A stretch of 64,000 nucleotides of DNA. It comes from Robiginitomaculum sp. (GTDB lineage: Bacteria; Pseudomonadota; Alphaproteobacteria; Caulobacterales; Maricaulaceae). Below are positions 26,929 to 35,814 of this stretch, in pieces. Positions within the stretch are counted from its first letter, which is position 1; the number at the start of each line of letters is the position of its first letter. The notes beneath the pieces were generated by a model, which was given only the letters and a program-made list of their open reading frames with translations, was not told the origin of the DNA and ran no database searches. The translations under genes and the position numbers were made by a program. The stretch lies in contig WFUF01000005.1 of assembly GCA_015485155.1 (NCBI GenBank), positions 62,001 through 126,000 of the forward strand. Direction: 5' to 3'.

Positions 26929-29142
26929 ATGTTCACTTTTCCAAAATCCAAAACCGCAATTCTGAGCGCCGGTGTCAGCACGCTGGCATTAACCATCAGC
27001 AGTGCCATTACCCTGCCCGCCATGGCCCAGTCAGAGACGGCTGCGCTGGACACAATCATAGTTACTGCGCAAAAACGCGAAGAGGATATCCGCGAGGTTC
27101 CAATTTCCGTGGCGACCAAAAGCGGTGATGAACTAAAGATCCTGTTCTCCGCAGGTGAAGATATTCTGGCGCTGGCCACCCGTATCCCGTCACTTTATGC
27201 AGAAAGCTCCAATGGCCGGGCGGCTCCGCGCTTTTACATTCGCGGCCTTGGCAATACTGACTTTGATCTGGCTGCCTCGCAGCCTGTTTCCGTTATTATG
27301 GATGATGTGGTAATGGAGAACGTGACCTTAAAAAGCACGCCATTATTTGACATTCAACAGGTTGAAGTTCTACGCGGACCGCAAGGCACCTTGTTTGGAC
27401 GCAACACGCCGGCAGGTATCGTAAAATTTGACTCCGTAAAACCAAGCGAAGAATTCAGCAGCTATATCACAGCAAATCTTGGGCGTTTTATGACCCGCTC
27501 TGTTGAAGGTGCTGTGGGCGGCTCTTTGGTTGAGGACAAGGTAGCATTCAGGGTTTCAGGCTTGTATCAGGGCCGCAATGACTGGATCAACAATGGCTTT
27601 ACAGGTGAGGAAGACGCCCTTGGGGGCTATCGCGAGCTTGCAGGCCGCGCCCAGCTATTATTCACGCCTGCTGCCAATTTTGAAGCCCTGGCTAAAGTTC
27701 ACTTCCGTGATCTTGATGGCACATCTTCAATTTTCCGTGCCAATATCTTAAGTCCAGGCAGCAATCAGCTAAACGCCAACTTTAATCGCGGTGCAGTGTT
27801 TTTTGATGAGGGCGATAATAACCCGCAAAGCTATAATGGTAAGGGTGCATCCTTGCGCATGAAATGGGATGCAGACAGTTTTACTGTCACCTCAATTTCC
27901 GCCTATGAAACCACAAAAGGCACCAGTCTTGGCGATATTGATGGCGGATTTGGAGCATCATTCCTGCCATTTATGGGCCCGGGTTTCATTCCGTTTCCTG
28001 CGGTAACCCAAGATGGTATTGACTATTTGAACCAATATACACAGGAGCTACGCATAGCCAGCAATACAGCTGGCCCTGTCACCTGGCAGGTTGGGGCATA
28101 CCTGTTTGATTCAGAGTTCCAAATAACCACCAACCCGTTCTTTATTCCGGCCTCCACCGTAGTTCATACCAATACTGCATGGTCGATATTTGGCCAATCC
28201 AGTTTTGAGGTAAGTGATCGCTTCACAGTTACCGGGGGCTTGCGCTATACTGATGACGATAAGGGACTGAACGTATTGGCCTCGCCAATTCCACAAGCTC
28301 CGGTCAATGTTGCCGACAGTCGGCTTAGCTGGGATATAAGTGGTCTTTATGAAGCTACTGATACCACTAATTTCTATGCCCGCATTGCCAGCGGCTTTCG
28401 CGCCCCGACTATTCAGGGCCGCGATGTTGCCTTTTTCGGCAGCCCTTCAGTAGCAACATCAGAAAAAATCCTGTCCTTTGAGACCGGCTTCAAAACCCAG
28501 TCCAGCGACAATCGTTTGCGACTAAATGGTGCCTTGTTCTATTATCAGGTTAAGGACATGCAGCTTTCCGCTATTGGTGGCGGAGCCAACTTTGTCCGCC
28601 TGATCAATGCAGATAAAGGCGTTGGCTATGGTTTTGAAGCGGACATGGAATGGCTGGCTTCGGACAATTTACTGCTCACCGCTGGCTTTAGCTATAACAA
28701 GACCGAGCTGCGTGACAATGCCTTAACCACTGCACCTTGCGGCTCTAACATGTGTACCGTGCTTGATCCATTGGATGGTAACGGCAATGCAATCCTCGAC
28801 GGAAACCCGTTTCCTCAGGCTCCGGAGATTATCGCCAACTTTACCGCCAGATACTCTGTACCTTATGGCGAAACCGGCGAGTTCTTTGTCCATACAGATT
28901 GGGCAATCCAGGGCAAAACCAACTTCTTCTTGTATGAGTCTGCTGAATTCAACAGCTCAGGCAATTATGAAGCCGGTTTGAAATTTGGTTATGCCAAGGT
29001 CGATGGTTCATTTGAAGCGGCAATTGTTGGTCGCAACATTACCGATCAGAAAAACCTTAAAGGCGGTATCGACTTTAACAATCTGACCGGCATTACCAAT
29101 GAGCCCAGCTTTTACGGCGTTACCCTGACAGTTCGGCACTAG
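26929..29142 (+). CDS. TonB-dependent outer-membrane receptor
   Basis: This 737-residue outer-membrane beta-barrel has a signal peptide ending near AMAQ (residue 34). A TonB-box-like segment DTIIVTAQKREEDIREVP precedes the plug domain (YIRGLGNTDFDLAAS; VEVLRGPQGTLFGRNTPAG), and a 22-strand-type barrel follows with a RFTVTGGLRYTDDDKG strand. The final residues TLTVRH lack the usual terminal aromatic. The substrate is not determined; relatives in marine alphaproteobacteria take up siderophores, vitamins or plant-derived compounds. An in-frame ATG at 26863 exists, but AAGGA seven bases before 26929 and the signal peptide favour 26929. It is not clustered with a regulator or ABC transporter. Confidence 0.92.
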   Translation: MFTFPKSKTAILSAGVSTLALTISSAITLPAMAQSETAALDTIIVTAQKREEDIREVPISVATKSGDELKILFSAGEDILALATRIPSLYAESSNGRAAPRFYIRGLGNTDFDLAASQPVSVIMDDVVMENVTLKSTPLFDIQQVEVLRGPQGTLFGRNTPAGIVKFDSVKPSEEFSSYITANLGRFMTRSVEGAVGGSLVEDKVAFRVSGLYQGRNDWINNGFTGEEDALGGYRELAGRAQLLFTPAANFEALAKVHFRDLDGTSSIFRANILSPGSNQLNANFNRGAVFFDEGDNNPQSYNGKGASLRMKWDADSFTVTSISAYETTKGTSLGDIDGGFGASFLPFMGPGFIPFPAVTQDGIDYLNQYTQELRIASNTAGPVTWQVGAYLFDSEFQITTNPFFIPASTVVHTNTAWSIFGQSSFEVSDRFTVTGGLRYTDDDKGLNVLASPIPQAPVNVADSRLSWDISGLYEATDTTNFYARIASGFRAPTIQGRDVAFFGSPSVATSEKILSFETGFKTQSSDNRLRLNGALFYYQVKDMQLSAIGGGANFVRLINADKGVGYGFEADMEWLASDNLLLTAGFSYNKTELRDNALTTAPCGSNMCTVLDPLDGNGNAILDGNPFPQAPEIIANFTARYSVPYGETGEFFVHTDWAIQGKTNFFLYESAEFNSSGNYEAGLKFGYAKVDGSFEAAIVGRNITDQKNLKGGIDFNNLTGITNEPSFYGVTLTVRH

Positions 29143-29292
29143 AGCATTTTCAGCAAAAGTGGGAAACTCTTTTAATGTCCTATCGCCTAGCGGCTACTTG
29201 AGGACTCTTTAATGTCCTATCGCTTCGCTACTTGAGGACGGGTATCTGTCCTACCGCCTAGCGGCTACTTGAGGACGGGTATCTGTCCTACC
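29143..29292. repeat. Interspersed repeat array, copy 3 (head plus three units)
   Basis: Directly after the TAG stop of the TonB-dependent receptor comes the head AGCATTTTCAGCAAAAGTGG (29144-29163). Units of the form GTCCTATCGC-CTAGCGGC or TTCGC-TACTTGAGGAC follow, then a partial last unit TGTCCTACC. GTCCT and AGGAC pair as an outer stem, and CCGC-CTA-GCGG forms an inner hairpin in one unit type. Confidence 0.88.
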
Positions 29293-29297
29293 ATTTT

Positions 29298-29325
29298 CGT
29301 CACTCCGGCTTTCGCTGGAGTGACG
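29298..29325. repeat. REP-like palindrome CGTCACTCC/GGAGTGACG
   Basis: Nine-base arms CGTCACTCC (29298-29306) and GGAGTGACG (29317-29325) pair perfectly, extended by three more pairs around a TTTC loop. No T-run follows, so it is not a convincing terminator. The sequence type (CGTCACxCCxGC) is a common extragenic palindrome of alphaproteobacterial genomes. Confidence 0.75.
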
Positions 29326-29756
29326 GTTGGGGCGAGGGTCAGTGACGAGGGTCACTTATAGGGTCAGTGCCATTTTTCGCTGTCCCTTAAGTGATACTTG
29401 ATATCCCCTGTAATCATACCAAAGCAGTACTTGTTGGTAATAAACTTACCCTCAAATGACCCTTGTGGATACTGACTGACCCTTTGGTTTAGGGGATAAG
29501 TGGTAAAGATGCCCGCACTTGCCAAACCTGTTATAATGCAAGGGTTGGAGGCGAAATGCCAAAAACATAAGCTCTTTGACAGGTGAATATTTCTTTTCAA
29601 ACCCAATAATTTCAAGGGTTTCGCGCGCTCGCCTGTACGTGAGTGAACGGACAAGCCGATAACGCTCTTGGATTCTGCCCCTGACAGTTATCCCTAGGGA
29701 AAAGCCAATATGCTTTAACAGGACAGACAGATCAGGGCGCCATTTTGGGTAAAACC
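29326..29756. other. Gene-poor 431-bp stretch with imperfect inverted repeats
   Basis: No gene can be supported here. AGGGTCAGT occurs at 29335-29343 and 29360-29368, and its complement ACTGACCCT at 29475-29483. CACTTAT at 29353 likewise faces ATAAGTG at 29496-29502. The outer frame CACTTAT...AGGGTCAGT thus faces its own complement with a 12-base insertion, giving an imperfect inverted repeat about 150 bases long. A 96-codon open frame on the minus strand (29364-29654) has no recognisable domain. The stretch may be a decayed small mobile element. Confidence 0.45.
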
Positions 29757-30182
29757 CTAGCTCATTTGTACGAAGTCGTTGGCCAGACGGTTCATTTTGA
29801 ACAGGATCATCGTATTAAAAACGATATCCATTGCAACCACAATTGCGGCAATGCCAAATCCAAACATCTGGAATTGGCTCAACGGTATTTTCCCGACAAA
29901 TCCAAGCACAGCAATAATTATCAAGGTGATCAAAGGTATCAGCGATAAGAACAGATCCAGCAATGGTCCATCATAACCTACCTTGGCAAAAGCAGACAGA
30001 CTCATCTGTATGGACAAATAGCCAAGTGAAACCACGCTGACAACAAACATGCCGATATATCCGTCTGGAATAGCCAGAAATGGCATAAATTTCAAAGTGA
30101 TGGATTCAATCGCAAACAGCACAATAAAAATCGAAAAAATAATCGGTGAGCCTTCCCGAAACAAAAATCTGATAAACCCCAT
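29757..30182 (-). CDS. Small integral membrane protein, four predicted helices
   Basis: The 141-residue protein starts MGFIRFLFREGSP. It shows four hydrophobic segments: IIFSIFIVLFAIESITLKF; MFVVSVVSLGYLSIQMSL; LLDLFLSLIPLITLIIIAVL; and MFGFGIAAIVVAMDIVFNT. A GGGGGG run about five bases before the ATG at 30182 marks the start; an earlier in-frame start would add 21 residues without a better ribosome site. I recognise no family. It is isolated between a gene-poor stretch and the ammonium transporter, which is divergent from it. Confidence 0.65.
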   Translation of the reverse strand: MGFIRFLFREGSPIIFSIFIVLFAIESITLKFMPFLAIPDGYIGMFVVSVVSLGYLSIQMSLSAFAKVGYDGPLLDLFLSLIPLITLIIIAVLGFVGKIPLSQFQMFGFGIAAIVVAMDIVFNTMILFKMNRLANDFVQMS

Positions 30183-30689
30183 AATACCCCCCAGTACATT
30201 ACAAATCAGTGGTGATCGACTTAAAACTACTGCAAGTTCAATCACCCACTATCATGCTATAGCGCAAAATTCCGGTGAGTTGCAAGTTTTGCAATCAACA
30301 TGAAAAACAGAATTGCGGCAGAATGTGGAAAATCATTGCGCAAAATCCGCAAAATTAAGTAATGATTTGCAATTATTACAAGACTGAAAAAACAAAATTG
30401 CGCGCAATAAGAGAGTCGTTCCACGCCATTAGAATATCAGATCGGTTTGCAAGCATGCCCTTATCAACATGGTTTCTTTGGGTCTAATTTAATGATTCCG
30501 TAGCCGATCGCCAAAGACATTTCAGCAATCATATATGGCATTTGCTTATTTTTTAATCATAAAGCCTGTTTCCTTGCCTTTTTTATTGGCTTTTTTGCTA
30601 ATAATTGGGTTTTACCAGTTTTTCAGATCAGAACAGTCGGTTTCTTCGAGCAATGTCACGTAAGTTTCAGATTGGAAAAAAGCAGACCC
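30183..30689. promoter_or_regulatory. 507-bp divergent intergenic region with small palindromes
   Basis: This AT-rich region separates the membrane protein from the ammonium transporter. It holds TTGCAA-GTT-TTGCAA at 30280-30294 and a perfect 12-base palindrome ATTGCGCGCAAT at 30397-30408, plus several TTGC/GCAA repeats between them. These may be binding sites for a regulator. I looked for a sigma-54 promoter (GG-N10-GC) before amtB and did not find a convincing one. Confidence 0.35.
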
Positions 30690-32024
30690 ATGACTATTAT
30701 TCAGCCAAAATTATTATCAGGCATTATATTTGCTGTTTCTACTGTGTTCGCAGCCAGCCCATTGCTTGCACAAACCCTGACCCTGAGTGATTTGCAAACC
30801 CAGATACAGGACAGCAAAAACGAAACAGCCTATATTCTCAATACCTTGCTGTTTTTAATTGGCGGGTTTCTTGTGATGTGGATGGCAGCAGGGTTTGCCA
30901 TGCTCGAAGCGGGTCTGGTCCGCACAAAAAACGTCTCCATGCAATGCTTGAAAAATATCTCGCTTTATTCTGTGGCCGGGCTGATGTTCTGGTTTGTTGG
31001 CTATCAGCTTATGTATGCAATTCCCGAAGGCGGAATTCTTGGGTCTTTTGCAGTCATGCAATTGAGTGACCCTGATCCCAAGGCAGGTTATTCGGATGCA
31101 TCGGACTGGTTTTTCCAGATGGTGTTTTGCGCAACTACCGCCTCGATTGTCTCCGGGGCTCTGGCTGAAAGGATAAAGTTCTGGCCGTTCCTGCTGTTCA
31201 CTGCACTGCTAACCGGGTTCATATATCCGATTGTCGGCTCATGGGAGTGGGGTGGCGGCTGGCTTGATGCTCTGGGGTTCAGTGACTTTGCAGGTTCCAG
31301 CCTGGTGCATTCTACGGGCGGCTGGGCCGCCCTTTGCGGTGCGATTATTCTGGGGGCCAGAGCCGGCAAGTACGAAAACGGTGTAATACACCCAATGCCC
31401 GGTTCATCTATGCCGCTGGCTACTCTGGGCGTGTTTATTTTGTGGCTGGGATGGTTTGGCTTTAATGGCGCCTCACAATTGGCCATGGGAACCATTTCTG
31501 ATGTGGCTGCGGTATCAAGGATTTTCGTCAATACCAATCTGGCTGCTTGCGGCGGAGTTATTGCAGCTATCATATATACCCAATTGCGCTATAAAAAGAT
31601 CGACGTAACCATGGCCTTAAACGGAGCACTGGCAGGTCTGGTAGCGATCACTGCTGAACCACTTACACCAGCCCCTGAGGTCGCGATAATTGTTGGCGTT
31701 ATGGGCTCTGTGCTGGCAATGCTGGCCATCTCTTTGCTTGACAAGCTACGCATAGATGACGTGGTGGGTGCAATTCCGGTGCATCTGGTTGCCGGAATAT
31801 TTGGAACCTTGATGGTGGCATTCACCAACCCGCAAGTTAAATTCATGCCGCAGCTAATCGGAGTGCTGGCCATTGGCGTGTTCACACTGGCCGCCAGCTC
31901 CCTGATCTGGTTTGCCCTGAAATTTACAATCGGCATTAGGGTTTCAGCAAAAGATGAAGCTGGCGGTCTGGATCAGGCAGAGGTTGGCATTGCCTCTTAT
32001 CCGGAATTCGTTCAAACCCATTGA
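30690..32024 (+). CDS. amtB: Ammonium transporter
   Basis: This 444-residue Amt-family channel takes up ammonium through the inner membrane. An N-terminal signal-like segment ends near LLAQ, followed by a short periplasmic part and eleven helices. The family signature WMAAGFAMLEAGLVRTKN is near residue 70. Both conserved pore histidines are visible, in SSLVHSTGGWAALCG and in GAIPVHLVAGIFGTL. The ATG at 30690 is preferred over the in-frame TTG at 30672. No glnK lies next to it, unlike the usual pair, so PII control would act from another locus. Confidence 0.95.
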   Translation: MTIIQPKLLSGIIFAVSTVFAASPLLAQTLTLSDLQTQIQDSKNETAYILNTLLFLIGGFLVMWMAAGFAMLEAGLVRTKNVSMQCLKNISLYSVAGLMFWFVGYQLMYAIPEGGILGSFAVMQLSDPDPKAGYSDASDWFFQMVFCATTASIVSGALAERIKFWPFLLFTALLTGFIYPIVGSWEWGGGWLDALGFSDFAGSSLVHSTGGWAALCGAIILGARAGKYENGVIHPMPGSSMPLATLGVFILWLGWFGFNGASQLAMGTISDVAAVSRIFVNTNLAACGGVIAAIIYTQLRYKKIDVTMALNGALAGLVAITAEPLTPAPEVAIIVGVMGSVLAMLAISLLDKLRIDDVVGAIPVHLVAGIFGTLMVAFTNPQVKFMPQLIGVLAIGVFTLAASSLIWFALKFTIGIRVSAKDEAGGLDQAEVGIASYPEFVQTH

Positions 32025-32077
32025 GCTGATTTTGGAGAAACAGGTTCTGGTAAATAACATGCGCTGGAAATACACGC

Positions 32078-32152
32078 TGGCAGGCCCTAGGGGAATCGAA
32101 CCCCTCTTTCCAGGTTGAAAACCTGGCGTCCTAACCGATAGACGAAGGGCCC
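32078..32152 (-). tRNA. tRNA-Glu (anticodon TTC)
   Basis: On the minus strand a 75-base cloverleaf starts GGGCCCTTCGTCTATCGG and ends with encoded CCA. The acceptor stem pairs GGGCCCT with AGGGCCT, including a G1-U72 wobble at the first pair. The anticodon loop reads TTTTCAA, giving UUC for glutamate. The T arm is AGGGGTTCGATTCCCCT. The G-U first pair is a small deviation from the usual G-C. Confidence 0.96.
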
Positions 32153-32247
32153 ACTTGCGTGTCTGGCGCGAACTATTATCCAGTGATTTACACAAACGCA
32201 AGTCCCAACAGGCAAGCAATGTGTACTTTTGTCAAAAAAATTGGACT

Positions 32248-34023
32248 TCAGCCACAAAAAGCCAGATCTTCAATTTGGAAGCTGAGCTTTTCCCGCCCTT
32301 TCCAATTATCCAGACGCAACTTACCCGCTACATTCACCGGCCTGTCCGATCGGTCAAGCAGCGCCGACCCCAGGCCTCGTTCTACCGCCCGAAAGCAAAT
32401 AGCAGATACACTGGCCCCGCCCGATGAGGTTTCCAGCCGACAGCGAATATGACCGCCTTTGAGCTCTTGAGCATAAACCACAAAAACCTCCATACAGGCC
32501 AGCACCGGCTCCGGATTGCCCATGCCGAACGGCTCGGCTCGCGCCAGTTCTTTGGCCAATCCCAAATCAAGCCCATGCAGACCGGCAACAGCATCAATCT
32601 TCAAAGCTGACTTTTGCCCGGCAATGCGTGCAGCTTCGCCAATATCGGCAATCAGGAATGAGCGAAATGCATCAATCCCGTCGCTTTCTACGCTACAGCC
32701 CCCTGCCATAGCGTGCCCACCACCCTTTTGCAGCACGCCAGCCTGCACAGCCCGGGAAAACGCTTCACCAAGATTAACCCCGGCAAGTGAGCGCCCTGAA
32801 CCATGGCCCATACCCTTTTCGTCTATGGCTATAACCACTGCCGGGCGGTTGTACTTGTCCTTCAGCCGTCCGGCCACAATGCCTATCACCCCTGGATGCC
32901 AGCCTCGTGCTGCCACCACCAGAACCGGAGCATCGTCCTGTTTGGATGCCATCTGCTCGGCCTGTTCCTGCACCTGGGTTTCGATCTGCTTGCGCTCTAC
33001 ATTCAGCTGATCCAGTTCAGTGGCAATAGCAGCACACTCTTTCGGGTCATCACTGGCCAGTAAACGGGCTCCAAGATCAGACTTGCCAATTCGTCCACCG
33101 GCATTGATCCTTGGCCCAAACACAAAGCCTGCATGATAGGTGGAAAACGGAGGCTCAACACCAGCAGCTTCAGCCAGAGCCGCAAGCCCTGGAGTGTGCA
33201 GCCTGTTCATGGTTTTTAAGCCCTGCGCCACCAAAACACGATTAAAACCGGTCAATTGCGCTACATCGGCCACGGTTCCCAATGCCGCAAGTTCAGCCAA
33301 TTGCATCAGATCAGGTTCAGCCACGTCCGCAAACAGTCCCCGCTCACGGGCAGTGCGGTTCAAAGCCGCCAAAAACACAAATACCAGCCCTGCCGCAGCA
33401 AGATAACCCAGAGCAGCCGTATCATCCTTACGGTTAGGATTTACCAGTGCATCGGCCACAGGCATCGGTCCGTCGCCCATAAGATGATGATCAAGCACGA
33501 CAACCTGCAAGTCCAATTTTCTTGCATGGGCAATCGGCTCATGGGAAACTGCTCCGCAATCTACAATAATTACCAGCCTGCTTCCTGTCTTCGCTATGGT
33601 ATCAAAAGCCTGAATTGATGGCCCATAGCCTTCTGTTAAGCGGTCTGGAACATAAAGCCGGGATTCAATGCCCATATGACGCAACCAGCGGCGCAGCAAA
33701 GCCGAAGATGTGGCACCATCAACATCATAATCAGCAAAAATGGTAATGGGAGTTTGTTCGCGCACTGCCTGTAAGGTCAGATCAACAGCCCTATCCATAT
33801 CCGCCAGATCCATAGGCTCCGGGAACTGCTCGCGAAAAGACGGGTTCAGGTAAGCCTTCGCAGTTTTCACGCCAAGTCCACGCCCAGCCAGAACCCTTGC
33901 AAGAATTTCCGATATTTGCCGGGTGCGAACCAGATCAGCCACTATTGCCTCATCTTGTGTACGCAATTGCCAAGTCCGGCCACTAAGTGATTGTGCCGCA
34001 CCCAGGAGGTTTTCACTGCTCAT
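32248..34023 (-). CDS. recJ: Single-stranded-DNA-specific exonuclease RecJ
   Basis: This 5'-3' exonuclease acts in recombination and mismatch repair. The 591-residue protein has the DHH phosphoesterase motifs: FADYDVDGATSSALLRR near residue 97, and VVLDHHLMGDG near 172. The DHHA1 part carries ARGWHPGVIGIVAGRLKDKY, GSGRSLAGVNLGEAF and GGGHAMAGG, and a C-terminal OB-like region follows. The start at 34023 overlaps the aminotransferase stop by four bases, so the two are cotranscribed. In many alphaproteobacteria hom and glpX lie between these two genes; they are absent here. Confidence 0.96.
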   Translation of the reverse strand: MSSENLLGAAQSLSGRTWQLRTQDEAIVADLVRTRQISEILARVLAGRGLGVKTAKAYLNPSFREQFPEPMDLADMDRAVDLTLQAVREQTPITIFADYDVDGATSSALLRRWLRHMGIESRLYVPDRLTEGYGPSIQAFDTIAKTGSRLVIIVDCGAVSHEPIAHARKLDLQVVVLDHHLMGDGPMPVADALVNPNRKDDTAALGYLAAAGLVFVFLAALNRTARERGLFADVAEPDLMQLAELAALGTVADVAQLTGFNRVLVAQGLKTMNRLHTPGLAALAEAAGVEPPFSTYHAGFVFGPRINAGGRIGKSDLGARLLASDDPKECAAIATELDQLNVERKQIETQVQEQAEQMASKQDDAPVLVVAARGWHPGVIGIVAGRLKDKYNRPAVVIAIDEKGMGHGSGRSLAGVNLGEAFSRAVQAGVLQKGGGHAMAGGCSVESDGIDAFRSFLIADIGEAARIAGQKSALKIDAVAGLHGLDLGLAKELARAEPFGMGNPEPVLACMEVFVVYAQELKGGHIRCRLETSSGGASVSAICFRAVERGLGSALLDRSDRPVNVAGKLRLDNWKGREKLSFQIEDLAFCG

Positions 34024-35204
34024 GAGTGCCTCTTCAGAAAATCAGTAATATTGCGCGCAGCCTGACGAATTCGCTGCTCATTTTCTACCAGGGCAATACG
34101 CACAAAACCCTCGCCATATTCACCAAAGCCGACGCCAGGAGCTACTGCCACATGGGCTTCCTTCATCAGTATTTGTGCAAATTTCAATGAACCCAGTTCA
34201 GCAAATACCGGCGGAATTGGTGCCCATGCAAACATTGAAGCCGCAGGAGATGGCACCTGCCACCCAGCCCGGCCAAAGGCATCTACCAGCACATCCCGCC
34301 GGTTTCGGTAAGTTTTCCGTATTTCATCAACACAATCCTGCGGCCCGTCAAGCGCAGCGCAAGCTGCCACCTGAATTGGGGTATATGCACCATAATCAAG
34401 ATATGACTTCATTCTGGTCAAAGCTGATATCAAGTGTGCAGAGCCAACCGCAAAGCCCATCCTCCACCCTGCCATGGCATAGGTCTTGGACAGCGTGGTA
34501 AACTCAACACATATTTCCCTTGCCCCGTTAACCTGTAAAATACTGGGCGGGGGATCATCATAATAAATTTCGGTATATGCCAGATCAGAAAGCACATACA
34601 TCTCATGCCTGCGCGCCAGTTTTACCACTTCGCGATAAAATGACAGATCACAAACCTCAGCAGTAGGATTGGCAGGAAAACAAGTGACCACGGCCAGTGG
34701 CTTTGGGTTGGAATCCCTTGCTGCTGCATCAATAGAGGCCAGATAACGCTCCGGATTTAAAGCCTCAATATGACGAATCGTGCCGCCAGCAATAATGAAA
34801 CCAAAGGGATGAATGGGATAGGATGGATTTGGCGCCAGAATTACATCACCCGGAGCACAGATCGCCTGCGCCAGATTGGCAAAACCTTCCTTGGAGCCCA
34901 GTGTTGCAACAATTTCTGTTTCAGGATCCAGATCAACACCAAACCGGCGCTTGTAATAGCGACCATAGGCAGCACGCAACCCAGGAATACCCCGAGAAGC
35001 TGAATAGCGGTTGGTGCGAGGTTTGCGAGCAGTTTCAACCAGCTTGTCAATAATGTGCTTTGGTGTATCCATATCAGGATTGCCAAAGCCAAAATCAATA
35101 ATATCAGCACCGTTTCTGCGCAATTCAGCCTTTAGCTTGTTGACTGTCTCAAACACATAAGGTGGTAGTCGCTGGACGCGGTGGAATTCGGCTTTTGGCC
35201 ACAT
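34020..35204 (-). CDS. PLP-dependent aminotransferase (AlaC-like)
   Basis: The 394-residue class I/II aminotransferase contains the PLP-lysine segment TTLSKTYAMAGWRMGFAVGS near residue 235, a NPDMDTPKHIIDKLVETARK N-terminal part and a VRIALVENEQRIRQA C-terminus. The SKTYxMAGWRxGF pattern and the position next to recJ match alanine/glutamate-pyruvate transaminases of the AlaC group, often labelled LL-diaminopimelate aminotransferase in databases. Amino-acid specificity cannot be settled from sequence. It starts three bases after the lipoprotein gene stop and overlaps recJ. Confidence 0.88.
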   Translation of the reverse strand: MWPKAEFHRVQRLPPYVFETVNKLKAELRRNGADIIDFGFGNPDMDTPKHIIDKLVETARKPRTNRYSASRGIPGLRAAYGRYYKRRFGVDLDPETEIVATLGSKEGFANLAQAICAPGDVILAPNPSYPIHPFGFIIAGGTIRHIEALNPERYLASIDAAARDSNPKPLAVVTCFPANPTAEVCDLSFYREVVKLARRHEMYVLSDLAYTEIYYDDPPPSILQVNGAREICVEFTTLSKTYAMAGWRMGFAVGSAHLISALTRMKSYLDYGAYTPIQVAACAALDGPQDCVDEIRKTYRNRRDVLVDAFGRAGWQVPSPAASMFAWAPIPPVFAELGSLKFAQILMKEAHVAVAPGVGFGEYGEGFVRIALVENEQRIRQAARNITDFLKRHS

Positions 35205-35207
35205 GAT

Positions 35208-35591
35208 TTACGGCTCTGTTTTGGCAAGGTCTTCGGCCATAGCCTCTTCAGCATTGAACTTTTCCACATCGGCCAGTTCCAGACTCGAACGCAAAAACTC
35301 TATGGTTGGTGTGCTGTGGGCAATTTCACGTTCGTGCTCACGGGTTTCAGCAATGATTTCCTCGCCTTTGGTTTTCAGGGTTTTTAGCTTTTCCTCCCAA
35401 CTGGACAAAGCAGGCAAATCATCAGGTTTGGCAGGCGTTGCCGCCAATGGTGGATACCCTGCGGCTTCTGCCTCGGGAATTTGATCTAAAAACCATTTTG
35501 GCGCTTCTTCAATCTCAGAAAGAATCTTTGAGCTGGTGGCACAACCGGCAAGAGCACTGGCAACAACCAAAACCAAGGCAATCTTTGTCAT
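35208..35591 (-). CDS. Small predicted lipoprotein
   Basis: The 127-residue protein has a lipoprotein signal (IALVLVVASALAGCATSS) with the lipid cysteine at residue 17. It then contains AAGYPPLAATPAKPDDLP and a charged, probably coiled-coil C-terminal half (WEEKLKTLKTKGEEIIAETR). The YPxLAxxPxxPDDLP part recurs in small lipoproteins of alphaproteobacteria, but no function is known. It is the first gene of a run with the aminotransferase and recJ, with only three bases to the next start. Confidence 0.75.
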   Translation of the reverse strand: MTKIALVLVVASALAGCATSSKILSEIEEAPKWFLDQIPEAEAAGYPPLAATPAKPDDLPALSSWEEKLKTLKTKGEEIIAETREHEREIAHSTPTIEFLRSSLELADVEKFNAEEAMAEDLAKTEP

Positions 35592-35715
35592 AACTTATCT
35601 TCCGCCAAATTGTTATCTATCAAGCACAGACACCATTCATGCCCGCAACCGGGCCAGATTGCAACGAGCAGATCAGTCAAAATCAAGGCCAATTATTGTT
35701 CTTTTGCAGATTCAA

Positions 35716-35811
35716 AGCATTTTTAGCAAAAGTGGGAGGCTTTTCTGTGTCCTACCACTTCGTTACTTGAGGACTCTTTTAATGTCCTACCGCTTCGCTA
35801 TTTAAGGACGA
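35716..35811. repeat. Interspersed repeat array, copy 4 (head plus two units)
   Basis: The head AGCATTTTTAGCAAAAGTGG begins at 35716. It is followed by GTCCTACCACTTCGTTACTTG-AGGAC and by a second unit GTCCTACCGCTTCGC-TATTTAAGGAC. The orientation is the same as copies 3 and 5. It lies at the 3' end of the hybrid histidine kinase gene, which reads leftward. The rest of 35592-35715 shows only the start region of the lipoprotein gene. Confidence 0.88.
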
Positions 35812-35814
35812 GTT

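Noticed and set aside
29298-29325. Terminator for the TonB-dependent receptor.
   Set aside because: The stem is strong but no T-run follows on either strand, and the sequence type fits a REP palindrome.
29364-29654. A 96-codon minus-strand gene.
   Set aside because: No ribosome site and no recognisable domain, and it overlaps the imperfect inverted repeat. It was left as an open frame only.
30530-30620. Sigma-54 promoter before amtB.
   Set aside because: TGGCATTTGC and TTGGCTTTTTTGC were considered, but the GG-to-GC spacing is 5 and 7 bases rather than 10.
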